Shown here: positions 24,105 to 35,754 of the stretch, one piece after another
Layout: every line of letters begins with the position of its first letter
Numbering within the stretch: position 1 is the first letter of the stretch
Source: Alnus glutinosa
Lineage: Eukaryota; Streptophyta; Magnoliopsida; Fagales; Betulaceae
Assembly: GCF_958979055.1 (NCBI RefSeq)
Contig: NC_084890.1
Location: 372,001-436,000, forward strand
Reading direction: 5' to 3'
Length of the DNA stretch: 64,000 nucleotides
The notes under the pieces: generated by a model
Told to the model about the DNA's origin: nothing
Seen by the model: only the letters and a program-made list of their open reading frames with translations
The model's database searches: none
Program-made: the position numbers and the translations under genes

Positions 24105-24330
24105 ATCGGGTCGGGTTCGGGTCAACCCGACTGACCCGATTATTTTAACGTGTCAACCCGAACCCGACCCGATTATTAATCGGGTTGTGACACGCAACCC
24201 GAACACGACCCGATTAATAATCGGGTGACCCGAACACGACCCGACTAACCCGAATATTAACCGTGTCACCCGTTTACCCGACACGACCCGACACGACCCG
24301 AAATGACCCGACACGACCCGACACGAGAAT
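24105..24330. repeat. Left subterminal repeats of the hAT element
   Basis: Many copies of the 10-base motif ACCCGACACG and the related ACCCGATTAT occur in both orientations. Subterminal arrays of this kind bind transposase in well-studied hAT elements such as Ac. That role is inferred here. Confidence 0.65.
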
Positions 24331-24590
24331 TCCTAATATTTAACTTAAGCAAAATTAAAGTATTAAACCGAATAGATTAGAACTAAATTAACTAATGTAT
24401 CGAAAATTTAAGAAAAATGAAAAACCACTTGAATTCCTAATAATATGTTTTTATTATTTACAATTTTACACTTTGTTACTTAGGGTCCTATATAATATAT
24501 ATTATAGTAATTCTACAAATATTTTATCTATTTCGGTTTATCTATATATTGATTATATTCTACAAATATGAGAGGATGTTAGTAAATTTG

Positions 24591-25602
24591 TAAATAGTAA
24601 ACATAGTATAATATATATAGTATTACATATTAATTATAATACTTTGATAACAATATTTAGTATGTTAAATTAACATATTAAGTTATTAATAGTTAGTATA
24701 TATTATACTTATATTATAGTTACTTAGTTATATAGAATATATTAGACTTACTATTTGTTCACATTATACATATACCATTGTTTATACTTTGTAGTTATAT
24801 ATAATAACATATTATTAATTTGTTACTTATAAACTATAGTTATGTAATATATTTTATAATATGCCTTATATACTTACATATTATATATTTATGTTATTAA
24901 TAAACGCATAGAGGTTGTTCATAAACTTGGGCTTGAATTCTGCTGTGATCACTCATTGAAACATAGTATAATATATTAGTAAATAGTAAACATAGTATAA
25001 TATATATAGTATTACATATTAATTATAATACTTTGATAACAATATTTAGTATGTTAAATTAACATATTAAGTTATTAATAGTTAGTATATAACAATATAA
25101 CAATATTAAATTAAATAGTTAGCATATATATATAAACACATATATCACATCACACATGGTTAACAATAGTTATATATTATACTTATATTATAGTTACTTA
25201 GTTATATAGAATATATTAGACTTACTATTTGTTCACATTATACATATACCATTGTTTATACTTTGTAGTTATATATAATAACATATTATTAATTTGTTAC
25301 TTATAAACTATAGTTATGTAATATATTTTATAATATGCCTTATATACTTACATATTATATATTTATGTTATTAATAAATGTATAGAGGTTGTTCATAAAC
25401 TTGGGCTTGAATTCTGCTGTGATCACTCATTGAAACATAGTATAATATATTAGTAAATAGTAAACATAGTATAATATATATAGTATTACATATTAATTAT
25501 AATACTTTGATAACAATATTTAGTATGTTAAATTAACATATTAAGTTATTAATAGTTAGTATATAACAATATAACAATATTAAATAGTTAGCATATTTAA
25601 TT
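24591..25602. repeat. Tandem array of element-X interior inside the hAT
   Basis: Two full units and one partial unit start at about 24591, 24981 and 25454. Each begins TAAATAGTAAACATAGTATA. The first two units end near CTGTGATCACTCATTGAAAC and the third stops at TTAGCATATTTA. The spacing is about 390 and 473 bases, the difference being an internal block of about 84 bases missing from unit 1. The sequence is that of the AT-rich interior of element X (compare 43780-44230). Confidence 0.75.
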
Positions 25603-26246
25603 GCAGTAAATTCATCTTGTTGGTTAAATTGCAGTAATTTTTGACAATTACATTGGCTCTTGGTAAGTGCAAATTAAATCAACATTATTTCCATTACTTC
25701 AATTGTCCAACAAATTAATCAATTTTTTTAAGCAACCCATAGTGTTAAAATATTACGAGAATTGTAGTATATGGTTTATACAAAAATAAAATATAACGCA
25801 TAAGTTGTCATATTTATTTATCTTACCAAATATCTGCATGCCTTGTGAAAGTGACCAACTACCAAAAAATGAAAAAAAATTTGAAACCTACTCTACTTAA
25901 TTGCATTTTCTTTTACTAATATTAGGTAGTGAATCTACCAACTAGGGGGGCCAATTCTGAGTTAATAATCGGTTATATCCCCACCAAGTTCATCAACCAC
26001 ATTTAAGCTTCTTTATCAAATATTTAATATTTAATTATCTATATTCTGTTAAAATTTAAGAGGAATACAAAAAGAAAAATGCTAAGCCATTCCTCTCAAG
26101 TTAAACTTAAGTTAACTAAACATAACTAAAATTTTTACAACTATTAACTATTAAGGGCAAGACATAAGTTACATAATTCAGTTTCAGTTCGTAAGGGCAA
26201 AACAAAACCCATAATTAAAGAAAACGCATCCACATATAAGCCAATG

Positions 26247-28685
26247 TCAAGGAATATTAATAGAAGCTGTTCCTGATGAACTTGGAACCAAAACATCATT
26301 GGAATTGAGATTCAAAGTCAAAATATCTTCTTCAAGCTCTTCAACATTCATTTTTGTCAATTCTACATCAAAAGATAAGAGGAATTAGTGTAATAAAAAA
26401 TAATAATATAAGTTAATGAAAAAAATAAATATACAAATAACAAATATTACCTTCCTCTTCAAATAACCAATCCCGAGTGCATATCAGTGCCTCAACAATA
26501 TCAGGTTTGAGCAAACTCCTATATTGATCAATTACACGTCCACCAACACTAAATGTAGATTCTGAAGCAACCGTGGAAATAGGAATGCTCAAAATATCAC
26601 GAGCCATTGCAGCTACAATAGGATAACGACATTCATTTCCTTTCCAATAGGAAAGAATGTCAAAATCTCCACCCTCAGCAATTATCAGTCTGGGTTCATC
26701 GAAATAAACTTCTAATTGACTCTTATTTGCATGAGCATTCCCGCCAGAATTAATAAACGCCTACAATAAAAAAGATAACGTGAACATAATTTACTAAGGA
26801 GTTAAAAGTATATATATTATATTCTAAGTTACTAACAATAACACATAAATCACAACATAAACATATAATTTTACCTTCATCGTTGCGGAAGTCCGCTTGA
26901 CAGCCTTGACTTGTGGTTGGGATGCTTGGGAATTAACATTTCTTGTATCAAGAGATATGGCGCTTGAAGATGTAGATGAGGAACCACCGTACTCCAAAAA
27001 AAGATAGATCATTTTGTCACGAACATGACAATACTCTCTACAATTATTAGCTCCATAAAGCCTCGTATAACAGAAATTTACAAGTTCAAGCTTGTAACGA
27101 GGATCCAACGCAACTGCAATAGCCAATACTACACTAAATTCTGACCAATATTTCTCAAATTTAGAGAGCATTTGTGCTGACATTAATCTCTTATATTCAT
27201 CTTCGCTCTCAACTTCTTCCTTCAAAGTTACATAAATATCAAAGATCACAGGAAAGTAGAGATTGGCTGTGGGATACTTGGTACCAGAAAACTCACATGT
27301 AGCATGGTAAAAAGGAGCCAAAAAACTACATATATGAGTAGCTTGTTCCCACTCAGGTGCAGTAGGGCAATGCTGATAGTTTGAATCAATCATCTCTAAA
27401 TAACTAAAAGCACTCCGATAATGAATAGCAGTCTCAAGCATAAGATATGTAGAATTCCATCTGGTTGGCACATCTTGTTTTAGCCCCTTTCTACTATCCA
27501 ATGACATTTTATTCACAGCCAAAAGGAAATTTTGTTTTCTAATTTGTGATCCTCTAACATACTTCACACTGTCACGGATCTTTTGAAGTGCACTATTAAT
27601 CTCTTTCAAACCATCTTGAACTATCAAATTAAGAATGTGTGCACAACAACGAATGTGAAAAAACCCGCCTTCACAAACAAGGGCTTTCTTTATGTTCAAT
27701 TGATTTCTTAATAAACCAACACAAACATCATTAGAAGAAGCATTATCCAATGTTATGCTGAAAACCTTGGTCTCAATCCCCCACTCTTCTAGCAAATTAT
27801 ACGTCTTTTCACACAAAGATATACCATTATGTGGTGGGGGCATGAATGAAAAGTTTAACACCCTTTTAGTTAAAACCCAATTCTTGTCAATAAAATGTGC
27901 TGTGAGACACATATATCCATCAGTAGTCAAAGAAGTCCACAAATCAGATGTTAAACAAATCCTACCAGGACAACCATTCAACATAACTTTAACTTTTTGC
28001 TTCTCCCTCATATGCAAACTTTTCAAATCAGCCTTAAGGGTATTCCTAGAGATAAGAGGTGCATCAGGATGCAAGTATTTTATCATCTCTCTCCAACCAT
28101 CATACTCAACAAATCGAAAAGGCAAATCATGCTTAATAACCAAAGCAACCAACAGTTCTCTAAATTTTTTGGGACAAAATTTAGAGTTACTTACAGACAG
28201 AGATCCCTGACTTTTAGATAAGAGCATCTGCCCAACATCACGAGTGCTTCTCCTCGGACAATTTTCTAAGTGGCGCTTCAAATTTCCAGTTCCATAAGTA
28301 CTTGGAGCCAAGTACACAGCACCACACAACTTGCATTTTGCCTTTAATTTCTCACCCTCCTTACCATGAATGGCATCAAAATGATCCCAAACGGCTGAAG
28401 TCTTTCTACGCTTATGGCCTTTTTTCAAATTTTTCCCTTTCTCCTTCTCCACACAAACAGAGTCGTTTTCTTCTTCTCTCGTAGTCAATTCAATCACATC
28501 ATCTTCAAAGTCTCCAACAATATCATCATCACCAAGTACTTCATTACTCATCTGCAAATATCATTATTAGTAAATTAGTTCTTCATCCAAATTAGATAGT
28601 ATATAAAATGTAGCTCACAAAGACAACTTGAAACTTAAAAGGATAATAATTTTACCTGCTCAGGCTGCTCTTGATCTTGATTCAT
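26247..28685 (-). CDS. hAT transposase, BED zinc finger / hATC type (RICESLEEPER-like), intact
   Basis: Four exons on the minus strand, 28685-28656, 28551-26875, 26760-26451 and 26362-26247, have consensus GT-AG borders and compatible phases. They give 710 residues without a break. Residues about 62-108 are a BED zinc finger (CKLC at 83-86, HLENC at 104-108). The RNase H-like core shows SDLWTS (Asp about 213) and TLDNASSND (Asp about 279), two candidate catalytic aspartates. RCCAHILNLIV and VPTRWNSTYLML follow, then the C-terminal hAT dimerisation domain (YPIVAAMARDILSIPIS, SESTFSVGGR, EALICTRDWLF) in exon 3. An acidic and serine-rich tail ends at TGA 26249-26247. The first ATG is in the tiny upstream exon; the ATG at 28551 directly follows an acceptor. 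The length fits this family. It would cut and paste the surrounding element. RICESLEEPER/DAYSLEEPER proteins are domesticated relatives, but intact terminal repeats around this gene favour a true transposon. Confidence 0.92.
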
Positions 28686-28689
28686 GATT

Positions 28690-30095
28690 GGACACAAGTC
28701 ATACAATAGATGACCGTCTATAAGCTAGCGATCGAAAGAAGTACAAAGAGACTTGAAACAATGAAACCTGCCAAAAATATCATCAAATACCAAGGTAAAT
28801 TTGTAAATCTTATAACTTTGTAAATAGTACAAAATCTCGTACTAGGAAAAATGTAGCAAATAACTTTGACAAAAACATTGTAAATACTGAAATCTATCAT
28901 AGAATCTTAAAGAAAGTTGATTAGAGAAAGACTTTTGTCATCCTAATTAAGCAACCATAGGCAACAACAGATTCAATTAGTTGTTAGCTAACAGATTTAA
29001 GCATTTATTTGTAATAAACCTTTATAATTGCATACATTGGGCTCTCGATATGAGATGCATATGTATTCTATTTTTGTTTGCTAATTTTGCCACTTAACAA
29101 GATAAATTGCTAACCTTTTTATTTTGTTTGATATTTTTTTTCTTTCAATTTTCTTTTCAACAGGGAAGAATTGATGGAACTAAAAAAAGGCCAAGCAATT
29201 CAAATAATGGTTTCTTCATACATTATATATGATAACGGGTATAACATGAACACAATTACTTTCCAAAGCACACAGCAACGGTTTCAAAGACATTAGATAA
29301 AAAAGTTAATCAAATTTTGGTTGGAGACTTGCAAATAAAAAGTTTAGACTGGAGAAAGACCATAAAGAATGAATCATGGGTCATCAGATAGGAGCGAAAG
29401 ACTTGCAAATGTGATAATCACAGAGTATCATCTGAACTATGCATTACTGATCATCACACGACCCATATGACTAAAAATATGTTAATTGACTTGAGTTTGA
29501 AAAAAATAAAATATTTAATCACAGCATAAACAAATTGAAGGCCTCAGAAGGAAGGCAGTAGTGTTGACTGTAATCACGAACTGTCATACATTGCGCAAAC
29601 ACCGTTTGTTTCATCATCGGCAGCAGTTGAATCTTACAACAATTAGATTCACTTGATTGCATATAAAGAACAAAAAAAAAAGTTAAACAAACCAAGAAAT
29701 CAGCAAAGCTTTTACATATCTGCATTAATTCCCTTTTCCTCAATTTTCTCAGCAAACAATCAGCCTGTAAAGTTACTTAAAAATAGAAAACTTAAACAAA
29801 CAAAGGCCTCAGAGAGAAGATTAGATTGATCAACATATATAGATTCAGACATATGCTTGTCTTAAAAATATGTATTCAATCATCGGCCGACCCAATATGC
29901 AAATCAAAATCATACCCACAAAAACCAAACAGATCCAAAGCTTTCAGATGGGTTTGCGTTGTTGCTAGCATAATAATAATACATGCTGCAATTTCTTCTA
30001 ATAATCTATCCCAAGCTCTTCAAAATTTCAAATATAAAAATCAATTGAGACAAGATAAACTGATAGAGATTAGAGCATACTTTTTCGATCTGTCG
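28690..30095. other. 5' region of the hAT transposase gene inside the element
   Basis: This is non-coding sequence between the transposase start and the right subterminal repeats, presumably holding its promoter and leader. Short ORFs on both strands have no recognisable similarity. Confidence 0.45.
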
Positions 30096-30099
30096 CGCC

Positions 30100-30225
30100 G
30101 GTCGGGCGTGCGGAGTGCGGTGGGCCGGTGGCCGGTGGGCGGGCGTGCGGAGTGCGGTGGCCGGTGGGAGGGCGTTCGGAGTGCGGTGGCCGGTGGGTGG
30201 GCGGGCGGGCGGAGTGCGGGCCGGC
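30100..30225. repeat. GC-rich minisatellite in the hAT right part
   Basis: Units related to CGGAGTGCGGTGGCCGGTGG repeat about five times with small changes, within otherwise AT-rich DNA. The open frames on both strands are a consequence of the repeat. Confidence 0.7.
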
Positions 30226-30321
30226 TAGGGTTCAATCTTCAGAAATCAGAAATCAGAATAATGAGAATATCATCTGATTTTTGATTTTTTGTCATTTTGA
30301 GATTTTTAATTTTTTCACTTT

Positions 30322-30412
30322 CGGGTTAGTCGGGTTAGCCGGGTTAGTCGGGTTAGTCGGGTTAGTCGGGTTAGTCGGGTTAGCCGGGTTAGTCGGGTTA
30401 GCCGGGTTACCC
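30322..30412. repeat. Right subterminal 9-base repeat of the hAT element
   Basis: About ten copies of GGGTTAGTC or GGGTTAGCC occur in tandem. They match in style the ACCCGACWC repeats at the left end read on the opposite strand. Confidence 0.7.
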
Positions 30413-31159
30413 GTTACCTACCGTTACTCGTTAGTCGTTAGTCTAGTTTTTTTTTTTTTTTTAAAAAAAAAAAAATCATAATCGGGTCACATTCGTGTCT
30501 GGCGGGTCAACCCGCGGGTTGACCCGCCAGACACGATTATAATCGGGTCATAATCGGGTTGACCCGATTATGACCCGAACCCGATTACAGTAAACCCTAA
30601 CCCTATTTTCCCGTGTCGTGTTCGTGTCGGGTTCGCGGGTCGTGTCAAAAATTGCCAACCCTAATTATACTTATATTATAGTTACTTAGTTATATAGAAT
30701 ATAGTAGACTTATTATTTGTTCACATTATACATATATCATAGTTTATACTCTCTAGTTATATATAATAACATATTGTTAATTTGTTACTTATAAATTATA
30801 GTTATGTACTATATTTTATAATATACCTTATATAGTTACATATTATATATTTATGTTATTAATAAATGAATAGAGATTGTTCATAAACTTGGATTTGAAT
30901 TCTACTTTGATCACTTATTAAAAAATTTAATAGTCTACATCAAGCCTAGTTGAGCCGAGCTTGTTGAGTAATTCGGCTCGGCTCGAATGTCATTTTCAAC
31001 GAATTCGAGCTCGTGCTCAAACTCGCCCGAGTATTAAACGAGTTTAGCTTGAACATGCAATTTATAGCTCGGCTCGAATTCGAGCTCGACTATTTAGACT
31101 CGACTCATAAACGAGCCAATCTTAAAATCTTCAAACTCAACTCAATTATATCCCTACAC

Positions 31160-31714
31160 AATACTAAAAGCACCATAAATAGCATTAACACAAAAGTGCG
31201 TTTTCATGTTCAATTTACAAACAATAACATAATAATACTGTTATATTTAAATTTAATTCTAGAATAGACTATTATTGAAATTACATTGAAGTAAGCACAT
31301 AGGTTTTGTAGTTGATTATTAATCATACTTGTGCAACACCATCTAAAGCGTTTATATATTTATATATATAAAGCGCTTTTTTATAAACGTCAGCACATAA
31401 AAAGAAACATTTCTCGAGTAAATTGGGCCAAGTGCCAACGGTCGATGCCAACTGGTTAGTAGTTAGATTCTAAATGACTAAATTGATGGTTTTTTTTTTT
31501 TTTTTTTTTAATGTGCACATAAAAAAAGAAAAAAGAAAGAAAAAAAATTTAAACTAATAAATAATGACCTCTATTTTATGAAATGTGGTCCACCCGATTA
31601 GACTTAAATTGATGGGTTGAGAACTTGAGGACGAATTTCTGCCAATGGCAAACATGTCAGGCTTAATAGTGATGAGTAAAGAAAATATTTCTTCTTCTTC
31701 TTCTTCTTTCTTTC

Positions 31715-31745
<31 letters not shown>

Positions 31746-31750
31746 TATTT
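31160..31750. other. Intergenic DNA before F-box C
   Basis: A long T run (31491-31510) and a CTT/T-rich run (31690-31746) are present. No gene or clear element is seen. Homology with the F-box 5' flanks starts at about 31744. Confidence 0.4.
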
Positions 31751-31825
31751 AATTAAACGGTTTACTTATAGGACTCCTATTTCGCATATGTTTAGGGATT
31801 CCCAAGAGAATTGGGTTAAAAAAGC

Positions 31826-32301
31826 AGGCTTATATATACATCACTTTACTACTTCTACTGTGTTGCCGTCGTCTTCGTGTCTGCTGTGAGCTTTGTACGT
31901 GGTCGAACGCCCGACAATTGCAAGCTTTTGTTAAGAAACGAAGTTCAACTGCCAAACGTGGTACGTACACTCAAGGTTGCTCTTCCTATCAATTTATTTA
32001 GAGAAATGCTAGGTGTACCAAATTTTTTTACCAAAAGATGGGTACCAAATGATGTGGAACTTATTCATTGGAGATGATCAAAACAATTAATAAAAAGAAA
32101 TGCTACAAGTACCAATGAATAAGCTCCACATCATTTGGTACCTATCTTTTGGTAAAAAAATTTGGTACCTCTATCATTTCTCATTTATTTAATTCCAAAT
32201 AAAAAATAACATGTGTTTTCTGCTCCCAATTTATACTCGTGCCCTGTTTCTTAATTGTCTGGTTTTTAGAATTTTTCTTTTTCTTTTCCAGACATAATTA
32301 A
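31826..32301 (+). promoter_or_regulatory. F-box C promoter, leader and interrupted 5'-UTR intron
   Basis: A TATA box lies at about 31828-31840 (GGCTTATATATACATC). The leader ends in CCAAACGTG before GTACGTACACTC (about 31960), and the acceptor TTTTCCAG lies before ACATAATTAAAAC (about 32290). The layout is that of the other copies, but the intron is lengthened by a 182-bp MITE (32001-32182). The downstream gene is a pseudogene. Confidence 0.5.
32001..32182. mobile_element. Hairpin MITE (182 bp) with 9-bp target duplication in F-box C leader intron
   Basis: It begins GAGAAATG, ends CATTTCTC, and is flanked by ATTTATTTA on both sides (31992-32000 and 32183-32191). Copies A, B and D show the empty site with a single ATTTATTTA. 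The arms (TACCAAATGATGTGGA and TCCACATCATTTGGTA) pair along most of the length. A 9-bp duplication points to the Mutator superfamily. A nested group of the same family lies at 45697-46235. Confidence 0.85.
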
Positions 32302-32419
32302 AACTTGTAATATATATATATACTGATAGTTTTTCTTAAAAGAAAAAAAAAATGATTGTGCTAATTAAATTGTGGTACTAGGACGTTTCAGCTGACTTGG
32401 AGGAAGTTTTCAACCTTAA

Positions 32420-32559
32420 TGTTCTGTTTGTTTCGGCGTAAAATGATTTCTGGAAAATGATTTCGGCATTTTCGGTGTTTGGTTGGGGCGAAAATAACAG
32501 TCAACGAAAATCATTTTCGGTTTGACCGTAAAAGCTTCTTTAATTTTCAGAAAACGAAT
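32420..32559. mobile_element. 140-bp insertion at the start of F-box C, one-ended Harbinger-like piece
   Basis: The insertion begins TGTTCTGTTTGTTTCGGCG, the left terminal repeat of the Harbinger-like family, but lacks a matching right end. It is flanked by CAACCTTAA on both sides (32411-32419 and 32560-32568), which occurs once in copies A, B and D. It lies just upstream of the ATG at 32570. Confidence 0.7.
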
Positions 32560-32663
32560 CAACCTTAAGATGAAGAACAAAATCGACCGGATATCCGAAT
32601 TGCCGGACCATATTCTAGAGCACATTCTATCATTCATTACCATGAAACAAATACTTCAACTTA

Positions 32664-33516
32664 TGCTCCGTTTGTTTCGACGTAAAATAGTTTCCGTTGT
32701 AAAATAGTTTCAGGGAAGTCATTTTTCTGGAAAATGTTTTTCGCCGAAACTATTTTTCGGTGTTTGGCGCGTACAGAAAATCACAAATATTTTTCATATT
32801 TTCATTCAATCATATTAACCTATAAAAATTAATTTTTATTCAAAACATATAAATATTAATATAAAATAATATAAAAATCATCGATGACGAGATTCGGTCA
32901 CTGACCGACAAGATTCTGACAATTTTTACCTGATTTCGGTTAATATAGCCAGAATTCGAGATAAAGGCGGAATCCGGACAGTTTCGTTGGAATCTGGGAT
33001 AGCCGGATTCTGGCGAAAGTGGCCGGATTCCGACACAAACGGTCGGATCTCGGCAAGCTGGCCAGACCCGTCCGACCAGCCGGCCGTTCTGGCCATATCC
33101 GGCCGGGATCCGGCCTCTTTGGCCAGAGCCGGCCGGATCCCTCCAGATGGTCGGAATCCGGCCGGTCTGGCCAGATTCAGGCCAGATTGGTCGCCGGAAT
33201 CTGGGCTAACCGGATTCCGTCGCCAGATTCCGGCGACATTAACCGGATGTTGTCAGATTCCGATACCGGCAATATTTCGATGGTGGTCGGCTGCTTGAAT
33301 GTGAAGGTCGACTGTATCGTTTAAAATAGATCGACCACGTCTGGAGTCTTCGGAAAACGATTTACCCTTTTAAAAAGCGTAAATCATTTTTTAATATTTA
33401 CTTTTTGGTCAAACAGAAATCATTTTCTGGTTGACTATTATTTTCGCCCCTACCAAACACCGGAAAATGCTGAAATTATTTTTCAGAAATCATTTTACGC
33501 CGAAACAAACAGAGCA
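32664..33516. mobile_element. PIF/Harbinger-like non-autonomous element (853 bp) in the F-box domain of copy C
   Basis: The ends TGCTCCGTTTGTTTCGACG and, inverted, TGCTCTGTTTGTTTCGGCG are near-perfect terminal repeats. They are flanked by TTA on each side (32661-32663 and 33517-33519), the 3-bp target duplication preferred by PIF/Harbinger. The interior (about 32945-33260) is unusually GC-rich, with repeated CCGGATTCCG/GGCCGGAT motifs. The two ORFs of about 100 codons inside are repeat-driven, and no transposase is present. Confidence 0.8.
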
Positions 33517-34964
33517 TTAGTATTTTGTCCCAGAGATGGCAAAACGTGTGTACTTTGTTCCCCATTCCAGAATTTGAGCAACAACTCGTTTGTACCCCCG
33601 TAAACTAACGAGAGAAAAGAGGAATACCGGAGAAAGAAATAAGAGTTCAAAAATTTTGTGGAGAGATATTTACTAGGCCACTATAGGCAAAGACGAAATA
33701 TAAACACGTTTGGGCTTTACATGATATTGGAAGATGAATCAGAATGTGCTCTTCTGAATCATTGGAACTACGCAATTCAATGCAATGTAAAAGAGTTGAA
33801 TCTTGAAGTATGGATCCATCAAAAGAGGTATGAGTTGCCTAAGAAGTACTATGAGCTGCTTGAGAGGGCTCTCGTAGCAAAATCAATAACTGTGCTGAAA
33901 TTGTCACTGTGTAAGTTGAAGTCATTTTACAGTGATATTAACTTACCCTCTTTGAAAAAGTTGGATTTGGGTACTATCGTGGAAAATCAAGTTGTCCAAA
34001 CTCTTTTTGATGGTGGTTGTCGCAATTTAGAAGAGATGAGATTTGAACATTGTTATGGGTTGAAAAGTCTACAGGTCTCAATTCTTCCTAAACTCAAGGC
34101 CATTGAGCTGGTAGAAAATCCTCAACTTGAGAATGTTGAGATAGAAGCATCGAATCTTGAATCTTTACTTCTCAACCTTATGAGACCATGCCAAATCAAC
34201 CTAGGTCGGTGCGGAAATTTAAACAAGTTATTATTAAATTCATGCAGCATTACTGACAAATGGTTGCAAGATTTTCTTTCTAAACATCCACTCGTTGAAT
34301 ACTTGGACCTACGATATTGTAGTGTGTTGAAAAGGATTAACATTTCAAGTCATCGCATGAAGAGTTTGGCCTTTATTTATTGCTCCGAGTTGGTTGAAGT
34401 TGACATTGTTACTCCTAACTTACATTGACTCGAGTATGGTGGTGGTGTTATATCCTTTTCTTTGAATACTTCAAGTCTATCAGAACTTGGTCTCACGTTC
34501 AACGATTCTTCGGATGTTGAGAAGATTGAATTCCTTGCAAATTTAAATCATCTGAAATTATTAAATTGGGAAACTTGCAAGGCCGAGGTGCGTATTCGAG
34601 CCTAGTTTATTTGATTATTTTTATTTGTTTCCTAGTCTATGTTACTTTGTACATCAATTATTAGCATATATTATAAAAAGCTAGCACGTGTTTGATTGTT
34701 TACTTTATGAAGAGTGTGATTATTGTAAAGGAATTGAGAGAAAACCTACCGTCCCCATTATATAATGTTAAGCAATTGAAGCTGAAAGCATATTCTCCAT
34801 CTACAAAACAAATCTACAAACTTGTGGATGTCTTGTTGTGGATTTGTTTCTTCTGGAGATTCTTTTTATAGAATGACGGTACCAAAACACAATTGATAAT
34901 ATATCATTCAAGGTATTGCATATATATGTTCATTTCTTGGAATTTAAATACTTGCTCTTAATAC

Positions 34965-35015
34965 CTTTTTTTTCTTTTTCTTTTTCTTTTTTTTTTTTTT
35001 TTTTTTTTTTTAGTG
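34965..35015. repeat. CTTT/T-rich run in intron 2 of F-box C
   Basis: Simple-sequence tract. The minus-strand ORF across it is an artefact. Confidence 0.8.
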
Positions 35016-35654
35016 TAGTGGTTCCTCTCGCTGTTAATGATCTTTTAGTGAATATTTTTGGTATATATATTAATAGTTTGTGATATTGTTGTTGGCATTG
35101 CATGAGCAGTATCATGATTCATGAGGGGGAAAAAAGAAAAAGTTCCTCCATTTAATTTTAACTATATGCCTTGATTATGCATTTTTTCGTTATCCTAAAA
35201 TCTAAATCCATTAGCGGCTTACCTCCCTCTATTTCCATGGCCCCCCAAATCTTTTTTCTTTGGAGATAGTACTCAAACCACTCTCAAAATCGATAGGCTT
35301 ACGGTACCAACAAACTTGTTTTCCACAACCTTTGTTGGTAAAGAGGGAGGCTAGGAGAAGTAACTGGTAAAGTCCTCTTAACCTTCTTCTTTCTTTACAC
35401 AATGGGGTTAATTGGTAAAGTAACTGGTATATGCTTTTCTAGCAGCTAAATGAGATCTCCAATTGGGTTTTCTCTTCGTTAGAGGTGGCCCTCTTATAAT
35501 TAGATCTTACACAATGGGAAGAAATAAACATACCCTTTCAAACTACTACTATATTGTTGATGTTCTCCCAAACTACTAATTATGTCAATCTACTTAATTC
35601 CTAACTATAGAAACAATGTCAATGTCCCCCAATTTCAAAAATACCCTTCATAAG

Positions 35655-35754
<100 letters not shown>

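Larger units (their letters stand above)
24085..30663 (-). mobile_element. Complete autonomous-looking hAT transposon, 6579 bp
   Basis: The ends are TAGGGTGGGCAATTCGTG (left) and, inverted, TAGGGTTGGCAATTTTTG (right). The element is flanked by a perfect 8-bp duplication ATTATACT (24077-24084 and 30664-30671), as expected for hAT. It encodes one transposase on the minus strand (26247-28685). Subterminal regions carry dense ACCCGACACG/ACCCGATT repeats on the left (24110-24330) and GGGTTAGTC/GGGTTAGCC repeats on the right (30322-30410). Other cargo is a tandem array derived from the host element X (24591-25602) and a GC-rich minisatellite (30100-30225). It is inserted inside element X. Confidence 0.92.
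23609..31156. mobile_element. Non-autonomous hAT-like element X, copy 1, split by a nested hAT
   Basis: The left end is TAGGGATGTAAATAAAC (23609) and the right end is TTATATCCCTA (31156). Without the 6.58-kb insert (24085-30663 plus one 8-bp duplication) it is about 1 kb and aligns along its length with the uninterrupted copy at 43513-44475. The subterminal regions are rich in CTCGA/CTCGAGCT-type repeats (23640-23840 and 30945-31140), and the interior is AT-rich. It has no transposase of its own. Confidence 0.8.

Noticed and set aside
30041-30284. Arg/Pro- or Gly-rich ORFs on both strands
   Set aside because: They are produced by the GC-rich minisatellite in the hAT element.
30322-30412. Telomere-like GGGTTAG repeats
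   Set aside because: The unit is nine bases (GGGTTAGTC/GGGTTAGCC), not the plant telomere TTTAGGG, and it lies at the subterminal position of the hAT element.
32987-33324. Two ORFs of about 100 codons
   Set aside because: They come from the repetitive GC-rich core of the Harbinger-like element, are open in two frames at once and have no domain.
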